Assembly: GCA_022414725.1 (NCBI GenBank)
Contig: CM039464.1
Location: 21,753,308 to 21,817,307, forward strand
Direction of reading: 5' to 3'
DNA: 64,000 nt
Source of the DNA: Microglena sp. YARC
Taxonomy: Eukaryota > Chlorophyta > Chlorophyceae > Chlamydomonadales > Chlamydomonadaceae
Positions 57,501 to 64,000 of this stretch are shown in pieces. Every line of letters begins with the position of its first letter. Positions within the stretch are counted from its first letter, which is position 1. Both the position numbers and the translations under genes were made by a program. The notes beneath the pieces are model-generated. The model searched no databases. It saw only the letters and a list, made by a program, of their open reading frames with translations, and was not told the DNA's origin.

Positions 57501-59216
57501 TCAAAGGCGAGTATGTTATTATACAAATTGCAACATATGATATCGTATGTAAATGGCAACTTTAGCCTGGTCAGACTGCTGGCATCTTAAGGTGACATGA
57601 AGTTGTATTGCCGTTCTCTAAATATTAGGGGTGGAAGACATACCGGCGATCATGCTGAGGACTCCACGGCGGTCCACGTTGGCCTTAGCCACCACAGTGG
57701 TGCGGGCAGCAGCAGGGCGGGTAACCTACAGGTCGGGTGTGAGTAGGGCAGATGAGACTGATGATTACACTACATTGTTGGCAGGCCAGTGAGTGCTTCA
57801 ATAATTTGACCCCAGACAAGCATGCACCAAATGGATGAATTGGGCAATGGAAGTCATGGCAGAAGGACCAGGGGGAGAGGCAGTGAAGAGGGACATGGTC
57901 TAGCAGGAGATGGTATAGTCGTGGACCATGGGGAGTTCAGGGATAAGAGTACGTACGATCGACTTTCCCCAGACACCGGAGGGAGATCTGGCCTCAATCT
58001 GTAATGATCGGGCCCGCATAATCCGAGGATCGGCGGTATCCAGCTGGGCAAGGCGGGCGAGATTCCCAGAAGCGGGATCGCGCGGGGAGGAGTTATATAG
58101 GAGGGGGGGGGGGGGGGATGCGAGGGTGCAAGGGTAAGGAGGCAAGTGGAGGGGTAGGAGGACCAGGGTCGCGGGGTGGTAATGGGCATTCCGGGTGTGT
58201 TACGAGAGGGCAAGGGGGAGAGCCGTAGATCGCTGCACGGTCGTATCTGCAAGCTCCAGGGTTGATCGATTTGATAACATGCTTCCCGACGCTGACGGAA
58301 CGGTGAATCCCCTCCGGATGAATCAGATGGCATTATGCCCTTGCCCTTATCTGGGATAAGCCTAATTCCGGCATGGCAATGACTAGGTGCGAACAGTGCT
58401 GTAGGGAAAGAAGTCCAAGAAAGCGCGACACGTTCTAGCTCGACCAAGGAGGATCGTGGTGATATACAGCAATGGCATGCAAGACTAAGAGGCTATGCCG
58501 ATGGTGAGGGGTTGTGAGATAGTATTACTACTCGGACCGCTTGGCGCCGTTCAGTGGGGCTTGTCGTTGCTCAAAGTAATCGAGTAGAGCGCAACCTAAA
58601 AGGAAGGGGATGGCTGCATCAGGAGAGGGCCTATGTGTCAGCTTTTGTGAACCATCCAGCACAATCTGGCCTCTTTCGACCTACTTGGGGCGCAGTAACA
58701 ACATTCGGGCAGACTGATCGTGACTGCGGCCCGTGCTAAAGTGCATGTTCTAGCAGCGCATGATCTACCCATGTTAACTCAGCCCGCAGACGGTGAGGGC
58801 ATGTAATCAAGACCAACCCAACATAGCTTGCGTGGGGCATGGCACCAGCTTTTGCGCAGGCAGCTAACACGAGGGGTAAGCACGCGATCAGGGGGTTGAA
58901 TAAAGCGCATGCGGCGTGCGAGGAGGGCTAAGGTAGACTGATCGCAAGACGTGGCATTGAGACAGATCTTGGGCTTGCTGCACTTCCAAGCTTGCATTCT
59001 GTTATCAGCAGTGTGATTTCACTATCCGTGTTTAGTCTACGCAGGTTTGTTTCGCCCGCAGAAGGCGAGCATCCATGAAAGGCCATGCAATCTAACCAAA
59101 GAGCACTGGTGCTCGGGCTTGCTGCATTGGTTCGGTAAGCAGTCGGCAGGCGGCAGTTCCGTAAGCAGTAGGCGGCAGCAACTCACCGACATGTTCTTCA
59201 TCATGGAGAGAGCCAT
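53578..59216 (-). CDS. Small probable thylakoid-lumen protein with twin-Arg signal, complete gene in four exons
   Basis: Gene-level entry, minus strand. Join 59187-59216, 57644-57725, 55965-56117, 53578-53657: 345 nt, 114 residues plus TAA, every junction in phase at GT-AG sites. The start MALSMMKNMSVTRPAAARTT is a typical chloroplast transit peptide. Then VDRRGVLSMIAVTGAALMLP (twin Arg at 29-30, hydrophobic core) and AQA at 49-51 form a Tat-type lumenal signal with a clear cleavage site. The mature part, about 63 residues from INIPAQDSYGGMGKGGG, is Gly/Ser/Lys-rich, has MEGYSMEGYTG, and ends in a basic helix (LNPRERRELRAAARENAGK). I do not recognise the family; it is not PsbO, PsbP, PsbQ, PsbR or PsaN as I know them. 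The lumenal location is inferred from the signal. Introns of 1.5, 1.5 and 2.3 kb carry copies of exon 3 pieces and a MITE at the exon 3 donor. Confidence 0.85.
53910..54038. mobile_element. AT-palindrome MITE, short copy in lumen-gene intron 3
   Basis: GGGACTGGCATATCATATGA, TGTTGACCATAGGCGAGG at left, ATATCATATTGCCATTCCCT at right, about 130 bp. Confidence 0.8.
54515..54950. repeat. (TC)n and long G/C homopolymers
   Basis: (TC)n at 54519-54548, a 24-G run near 54849 and a 26-C run near 54927. The two homopolymers can pair. Confidence 0.9.
55100..55350. repeat. 43-bp satellite
   Basis: About five units of TCCGCCACCACTCTTGCATG, ACATCGCCCCTCACTCAAAT, GCC. Related single units recur at 55740-55790, next to the exon 3 copy. 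Confidence 0.92.
55650..55735 (-). repeat. Duplicated middle of lumen-protein exon 3
   Basis: Reads GKGGGKMTKFSTRASMNGYS then MEGFS on the minus strand, against GKGGGNMTKSSTRASMEGYS then MEGYTG in the exon. Open and in frame, but no donor at the matching place. Confidence 0.85.
55811..55959. mobile_element. hAT-like MITE inserted in a 5' splice site
   Basis: The 149-bp element begins CAGGGTACTAAGC and ends GAAGTACCCTG (9-bp perfect terminal repeats). It is flanked by identical octamers CTCACCAG at 55803-55810 and 55960-55967. On the gene strand the octamer is CTGGTGAG, that is the last three exon 3 bases plus the first five intron bases. Confidence 0.92.
55965..56117 (-). CDS. Lumen protein exon 3
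   Basis: Acceptor TTCCCCCCTCAG; TGAALMLPKEAQAINIPAQD through MEGYSMEGYT; donor ACTG|GTGAGC. The donor lies inside the target duplication of a hAT-like MITE. Confidence 0.9.
56220..56600 (-). repeat. Two upstream copies of the lumen-protein exon 3 5' end
   Basis: At 56229-56282 is a nearly identical copy of the acceptor and VTGAALMLPKEAQAINIP, within a duplicated 160-bp unit. At about 56550-56592 a decayed copy reads LKLTLHKESQAILKIN. Both lie in intron 2. Confidence 0.88.
57135..57312. mobile_element. Foldback element, copy 9
   Basis: AGCAGCAGCTTCTAGGCAGC / CAGGGGAGCTGCTGCTGGTAGC; the right arm has lost about 9 nt. Confidence 0.8.
57472..57622. mobile_element. AT-palindrome MITE in lumen-gene intron 1-2 region
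   Basis: GAGACTGGCATACGATATGA, TGTTGATCAAAGGCGAGTAT at left; TTGCCGTTCTCTAA at right. It lies just downstream of exon 2. Confidence 0.78.
57644..57725 (-). CDS. Lumen protein exon 2
   Basis: Acceptor CGACCTGTAG; VTRPAAARTTVVAKANVDRR then GVLSMIA; donor G|GTATGT. Carries the twin arginine. Confidence 0.88.
59187..59216 (-). CDS. Lumen protein exon 1
   Basis: Ten codons MALSMMKNMS, donor TCG|GTGAGT, phase 0. Confidence 0.8.
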
Positions 59217-59649
59217 TTTTAAAGGGGGTTGGCGAGGAGGAGATAGGTTAGAGATTGATGATAAAAGCAGTGGCTGGTCGACGAATGTGGCACTCTCCAG
59301 TTGTCATCTCAAGCGGCACTTAGATTGTACCGCCATGGTTGGTGGTTGGTGGTTGTCATGTGGTTGTGTACACTGAGTCCATGTCGGGCGTCAACGCTAG
59401 CTGCCTTCTGGGTTTTCCGTTTTCTGTTTCCTGACAATTAACGCGTTGATTAACGCTTGCCTTGTTCATCAAAGCATCGAAAATCTGCGAATCGAAAACC
59501 TCAGTTCATTAGACGGAGCCGTAACCTCAACCTCTAGCCTTCACCCTTCAAACTACAGAACCTCTCCGTTGGCAGCTCACTCCATTCAGGCAGTTGGGTT
59601 CTGTCAGCCAAGCTCTACCCCATCATCCCTAGGCTGACTGATAAGCGGC
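59217..59649. promoter_or_regulatory. Divergent intergenic region (lumen gene / Lys-rich gene)
   Basis: 433 bp between the two start codons, read in opposite directions, so it must hold both promoters and both 5' UTRs unless non-coding first exons exist. I see no convincing TATA box. GGTTGGTGGTTGG occurs at 59338-59354. Confidence 0.5.
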
Positions 59650-59770
59650 ATGGGGAAGGACAAGGACCATAAAAAGAAGTCCAGCAAGGACAAGAAAGAG
59701 AAAAAGGGGTCCAAGGACAAAAAATCAAAGAAGAAGAGTAAACACTCACACCGTGATACATCCAGCAGTG
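59650..59770 (+). CDS. Lys/Ser-rich protein exon 1
   Basis: ATG at 59650, 40 codons plus one base, ending HRDTSSS; donor G|GTATGT. ATG is preceded by AAGCGGC. Confidence 0.8.
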
Positions 59771-59860
59771 GTATGTCCGTACCCTATGGCCTATTGACCA
59801 TGACCACAGAAACAAACACAATCACACACCATGTCCCATGCCCATGCCCATGCCCATACC

Positions 59861-59912
<52 letters not shown>

Positions 59913-59913
59913 C

Positions 59914-59968
<55 letters not shown>

Positions 59969-60122
59969 TTGCCTGTGCCCCCGCCCCCCACTCCATCCCA
60001 CCCCTCACACCCACACCCACACCCACACCCACACCCACACCCACACCCACACCCACACCCACACCCACACCACACCATACCGAACCGCACCACACCACAC
60101 CACACCACACCCACACCCACAC

Positions 60123-60161
<39 letters not shown>

Positions 60162-63102
60162 ACACACACACACCACACCACACCACACGCCCCTACACCC
60201 AAAACAGCATGTGAGCATAGTCCACAATTCAGCCGCCTACCCTACCCTCTGCTTAAATGACCATATGTCCCCACCATACACACCACACAAACCACACACA
60301 CACATGCCCCCCATGCCCATGCCCATGCCACCCCACCCCCCCCACCCCACCCCCACCCCCTAGATGGCCATATGTCCCACACGCACACCACACAAACCAC
60401 ACACACCATGCCCCCCCATGCCCATGCCCATGCCCCCCCCCCTTTAGATGACCAGATGTCGGAGCTGGACAGGGAGAGAGCAGCAGCCAATGGATTACGT
60501 GACCTGTTGTGGCTGCACCCTCCTATGAAGAAGGACCTGAGGGAGGTAAGAAGAAGAAGAAGAGCAGGAGGAGGAAGATAACTGTTGTATGGGGGAAGGA
60601 TCTGATGGAGGTTAGAAAGAGTGGATTGTCATTACGTGACCTGTTGTGGCTGCACCCTCCCATGAAGAAGGACCTAAGGGAGGTAAGAAGAAGAAGAAGA
60701 AGAAGAAGAAGAGTATAATTGTTATATGGGGGAGGTTAGAAAGAGTAGAGTGTCATTAAGTGCAACAAGTAGTCCACAAGGACGGCCACCTTTATAATAA
60801 TAATAATTGTTACTTGTGGAAGCTCCTGAGGGAGATAGGATGAGAAAAACTGTCATTACATGTTACATGTTGTCCTCGAGGACAGCAAGCGTATGAAGAA
60901 GGAGAAGAAGAAGAAGAAGAATTGTTTCATGCTTCTCTTCGTTTTTATAGCTCGCTGAAATGATGAAGGTACGGGGTTCAAATTAGTGTGCGCTTAAGTG
61001 TTGGCGGTCACTGTCAACCGCCATGGTAGCTTTGTCCAGGTAAAGTGGAAGCTCGTTCCCTACAGCTGTAAGACGGGGCTCCCTTAATACCACGTGGCCC
61101 CACCAGGTAGTGGATTTCATCGGAATTTAGTTTCGCCTCGAAATTGGGAGGCAGACGGAGGGGGCGAAAACAAAGTATCTCGGTTCCTTACTTCTTCGAT
61201 TCGGCCTCCTGGCGACGTGGAGAAGGGCTGTAAGCTACCAACTGTTTTCAGCTACCAAGCCCACGTGTAGCACAGGGTCGCAACACCTGGCAGGTGTTAT
61301 CATCACTTCTATTCGTTTGGAGGTATCAGAGCAGAAACAGCCTGAGGGAGGTTGGGAAGAGTAGACTGTCATTATGTGTTACAAGTTGTCCTCAAGGACT
61401 GCCAGGTCATTATGTGTTACAAGTTGTCCTCAAGGACTGCCAGGTCATTATGTGTTACAAGTTGTCCTCAAGGACTGCCAGGTCATTATGTGTTACAAGT
61501 TGTCCTCAAGGACTGCCAGGTCATTATGTGTTACAAGTTGTCCTCGAGGACTGCCAGGTCATTATGTGTTACAAGATGTCCTCAAGGACTGCCAGGTCAT
61601 CATGTGTTACAAGTTGTCCTCAAGGACTGCCAGGTCATTATGTGTTACAAGTTGTCCTCAAGGACTGCCAGGTCATGAAGAAGAACAACAAGAAGAAGAT
61701 GAAGAAGAAGAGGAAGAGGACAAATAATAATTGTTTCACGCTTCTATTCGTTTTAGAGCTCGTTGAAATGCTGAAGTTGCGGGGGGCCTGAGGGAGGTTA
61801 GGAAGTGTAGACTGTCATTGTGTGCACGTCACCTACATTGAAATTGAAGTTGAAATTGAAATTGTTACATCCGAGTAATGAGCCACTCTCAGGACGTGAA
61901 GTTAAGGACACCACTGCGTAAGCCGCAAGTAGCAGTAGTCACCATGCGTCACCTACACTATGTACTACGTCAGCGCGTAAGTAGTCCAAATGAAGAGCCA
62001 CCTTGGATAAAATTATTATTAATAATTGAAAATATTGAAAATAATAATTATGAATAATCATTGTTACAAGCTTCTATCAGCTTGACGGTATCAGACCATG
62101 TGCAGAATAAAATCGGTCCCTCTGTGCGATACACATAAATTGGATGAGATTGAATGGGAGGGGAGGGTATATGATGGGAGGGGGGGCGGGATGGTGTGGT
62201 GCGGTGTGGGATATGATGGGATACCCACAGAAAGCATGAAGTGTGAGCAACAAGGAGAAGGAGGGCGAGAAGGGGGGGATTGAACTGGATGAGATTGAAT
62301 GGGAGGGGAGTGGGATGGTGTGGGATGGGATACGATGGGATAACTACATAATGCATGGAGTGTGAGCAACAAGGAGAAGAAGGGGGGGAGGGGTGGGGTG
62401 TGTGTGTGTGGGGGGGGGGGGTCGAATTGGATGAGATTGAATGGGAGGGGAGGGGATACGATGGTTGAGGCTTGAGACGGGATGCGATGGGATACACACA
62501 AAATGCATGGAGTATAAGTGAAATTGAAATTGTTACATCCGTGTAATACAGTTACTCACAGGACATGAAGTTAAGGACACCTCCGCGTAAGCCGAAGCGG
62601 GAGTAAAAGCACCATGAAGAAGGACGGAAGATTCTAGAGAATATACGGGATCTGGTACACAACATAAATGAGCATTCAATTTCTCAATATCTTAAAATGA
62701 AAAATGCCGAAGAGAAATGGAATTCCGCTTGTTTGCTTTGTGTATGTACATAGTATAGTAGTTTGTGTGTGGGTGGTGGTAGGGGGGCAGGGGAAGTTGT
62801 CTGGGTGTGGGAGGGGGGTGGGGATTCATGTATCATTTATTTTATATCCAATCATCTGAAATCAAAGAGGATGGTTTAAAATCGTAAATGTGGTAAAAAT
62901 GGGAATCAACCCCAAACCATACCAAGCCAACCCCCATTATTCCTCCCCCCACCCCACCCCACCCCACCCCACATACACTTCCCAGTTGTTGTGGACTGTT
63001 GACCAGGGCAAGGTTGCAGACATCTCCCAAGTTCCAGACCCGGATGTCAAGAGTCGGATCAAGCTTATGTTTGAGCACTTAAGCCTGCGCAAGATAAACA
63101 AG
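59650..63102 (+). CDS. Lys/Ser-rich nuclear-type protein, four exons visible, 3' end beyond window
   Basis: Gene-level entry. Join 59650-59770, 60448-60545, 60951-60968, 62986-63102, all phases matching (1, 0, 0, 0). The protein starts MGKDKDHKKKSSKDKKEKKG and continues Lys/Ser-rich for about 40 residues, a likely nuclear-localising disordered tail. Then a helical domain: SELDRERAAANGLRDLLWLH, PPMKKDLRE, LAEMMK. Then WTVDQGKVADISQVPDPDVK, SRIKLMFEHLSLRKINK. I recognise no named family; similar basic-tail plus short helical repeats occur in conserved plant and animal proteins of unknown role. Exon 4 ends at AAG|GTGGGA with no stop, so the gene continues past the window or into the copies at 63.5-63.9 kb. 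Introns contain copies of exons 2, 3 and 4. Confidence 0.75.
59840..60440. repeat. (CCCATG)n, (CCCACA)n and poly-C microsatellites in intron 1
   Basis: (CCCATG)n at about 59838-59970, (CCCACA)n at 60000-60070, a 37-C run near 60125. Two copies of the exon 2 acceptor edge (A(T/G)ATGACCATATGTC-type) are at about 60253-60270 and 60361-60380. Confidence 0.92.
60448..60545 (+). CDS. Lys/Ser-rich protein exon 2
   Basis: Acceptor CCCCCTTTAG; DQMSELDRERAAANGLRDLL then WLHPPMKKDLRE; donor GAG|GTAAGA. Confidence 0.82.
60605..60715 (+). repeat. Exon 2 3' end copy with donor
   Basis: TTACGTGACCTGTTGTGGCT, GCACCCTCCCATGAAGAAGG, ACCTAAGGGAG|GTAAGA repeats the last 54 nt of exon 2 with two silent changes. 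Encodes LRDLLWLHPPMKKDLRE again. A GAA/AGA run follows both copies. Confidence 0.9.
60951..60968 (+). CDS. Lys/Ser-rich protein exon 3 (18-nt microexon)
   Basis: Acceptor CGTTTTTATAG; LAEMMK; donor AAG|GTACGG. It extends the preceding helix (DLRE-LAEMMK) and is in phase. A copy without the donor GT lies at 61750-61775. Confidence 0.6.
61365..61680 (+). repeat. 38-bp satellite, eight units
   Basis: Unit CATTATGTGTTACAAGTTGT, CCTCAAGGACTGCCAGGT with few changes. Because 38 is not a multiple of three and the unit lacks stops in any forward frame, all three frames are open. Confidence 0.95.
61838..61948. repeat. Dispersed repeat (ACATCCGAGTAATG), copy 2
   Basis: Nearly identical to 51813-51925, including the GAAATTGAAATTGTTACATCC start and TAGCAGTAGTCACCAT end. 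Confidence 0.85.
62110..62520. repeat. Three units of a G-rich 150-bp repeat
   Basis: TTGGATGAGATTGAATGGGA, GGGGA, GGGATACGATGGGATAC and AAATGCATGGAGTGTGAGCA, ACAAGGAGAAG recur in order. Confidence 0.88.
62518..62612. repeat. Dispersed repeat (ACATCCGAGTAATG), copy 3
   Basis: Begins GTGAAATTGAAATTGTTACATCC, ends CGCGTAAGCCGAAGCGGGAG; more diverged than copies 1 and 2. Confidence 0.8.
62986..63102 (+). CDS. Lys/Ser-rich protein exon 4
   Basis: Acceptor ACACTTCCCAG; LLWTVDQGKVADISQVPDPD then VKSRIKLMFEHLSLRKINK; donor AAG|GTGGGA. Confidence 0.8.
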
Positions 63103-63274
63103 GTGGGATGCGATTTCATGGGGTGGGGTGGGAGAGGGGGGGGAAAAGGGGAGAGAGAAGGGAAGGGAAGGGGAAGGGAAGGGAGGGGAGGGGGGGAGGG
63201 AGGGGGGGAGGGAGAGAAGGGGAAGGGGATTGAATTTGATGAAATTTAATGGAGGGGGGGGGGGGGAAAGACAG

Positions 63275-63935
63275 ACCCTAATGTAGAAGGTTGGATCAAG
63301 CTCCTTGGGAAGCGAGAGGATGGGGTGGGTAGGGAGACAAGAGGGGGAGGGTGGATGGGTGGGTGGGTGGGAGGGAATGGGGGAAAGGGAGAGGAGAGGG
63401 GATCGAATTTAATGAGATTGAATGGGAGGGGGGGGGGGGGGGGGGAGGGAATTGGATGACAGGCCCTGGTGTGAAGATGAGAGGGGAGGGGAGGACATAC
63501 CCTAATTTAAAAGGTCGGATCAAGCTTATGTCTGAGTGCTTCAGCTTGCATAAGATAAAAAAGGTGGGAGGTGACTGGATGGGGTGGGGAGGGGGGGAAG
63601 GGGAAGAGAGAGAAGGGGAAGGGAGGGAGGGGGGGGGGGGGGGGGGGAGAGGGGATCGAATTTAATGAGATTTGAATGGAAGGGGAGAGGGATTGGATGA
63701 TAGGCCCTGGTGTGTTAAGGGTTGGATCAAGCTTATGTTTGAGCACTTAATCTTATGCAGAATTAACAAGGTGGGAGGCAACTGGTTGGGGTGGGGAGGG
63801 GGCGAGGGGGGAAGGAGATGGGAGGGGAGAGAAAGAGGATGGGAGGGAAGGACAGACCCGGATGTGATGTGAAGAGTTGGATGAAGCTTGTGTTTGAGCA
63901 CTTGAACTAACACAAGATAAACAAGGTGGGAGGCG
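63275..63935 (+). repeat. Three to four copies of the exon 4 3' end with donor sites
   Basis: Copies near 63509-63563 (RIKLMSECFSLHKIKK), 63718-63771 (WIKLMFEHLILCRINK) and 63872-63926 (WMKLVFEHLN, stop, HKINK). Each is followed by GTGGGAGG and a G-rich GGGGAGGGGAAGG spacer with GAATTTAATGAGATTGAATGGGAGG. A stub at 63290 keeps only GGATCAAGCT. Confidence 0.9.
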
Positions 63936-64000
63936 ACTGGATGGGGTGGGAAGGGGGCAAGGAGGGGGAGGGGAAGGGAGAAGGGGAGGGGATTGAGTGG

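Noticed and set aside
59784..60260. His/Ala/Pro/Met repeat proteins on both strands
   Set aside because: Translations of (CCCATG)n and (CCCACA)n in an intron.
61294..61791. 165-codon repeat protein (CYKLSSRTARS)
   Set aside because: The 38-bp satellite is open in all three forward frames, so openness is not evidence of coding.

Overview
The window is nuclear DNA of a green alga (Chlorophyta). It contains spliced genes with GT-AG introns and a chloroplast-targeted protein with a twin-arginine thylakoid-lumen signal. It also has a plant-type KDEL receptor, a plant-type histidine phosphotransfer protein, a WNK-like kinase and TTTAGGG telomere-type repeats. Very long introns full of simple sequence and MITEs fit the Chlamydomonadales (for example a Dunaliella-like alga), but the genus is inference. 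Almost no gene is a single open frame, so the genes below were assembled by eye from short exons joined at matching splice phases.

Layout. 0-1.7 kb: last visible exon of an unrecognised minus-strand gene, with duplicated exon ends. 1.8-6.9 kb: satellites and an AT-rich stretch. 6.9-14.3 kb: a roughly 6.4 kb GGTGG satellite ending in a 1000-N gap. 14.3-20.7 kb: minus-strand remains of a WNK-like protein kinase whose activation-loop and alpha-C exons occur as degenerate arrays of about nine and seven copies. 20.7-26.7 kb: MITEs and hairpin arrays. 27.6-27.9 kb: first two exons of an unrecognised minus-strand gene. 28-37 kb: dispersed foldback elements and satellites. 37.5-39.0 kb: minus-strand HPt phosphorelay gene. 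40-40.7 kb: large inverted repeat ending in TTTAGGG repeats. 41.6-50.2 kb: complete plus-strand ERD2 (KDEL receptor) gene, seven exons. 53.6-59.2 kb: complete minus-strand gene for a small, probably thylakoid-lumenal protein, four exons. 59.65 kb to window end: plus-strand gene for a Lys/Ser-rich nuclear-type protein, four exons visible, running off the window.

The genes show no operon-like relationship; they cover ER retrieval, the chloroplast lumen, phosphorelay signalling and kinase signalling. ERD2 and the lumen gene converge across 50.2-53.6 kb. The lumen gene and the Lys/Ser-rich gene diverge from a roughly 430-bp shared upstream region (59217-59649).

The most unusual theme is that introns carry degenerate tandem copies of the neighbouring exon edge, often including the splice site. 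I see this clearly in five of the six genes and weakly in the HPt gene. A second theme is a hAT-like MITE family with CAGGGTACT ends and 8-bp target duplications; one copy sits inside a 5' splice site. The kinase region carries many single-base indels that the other genes lack, so part of 7-26 kb is probably unpolished long-read gap fill.
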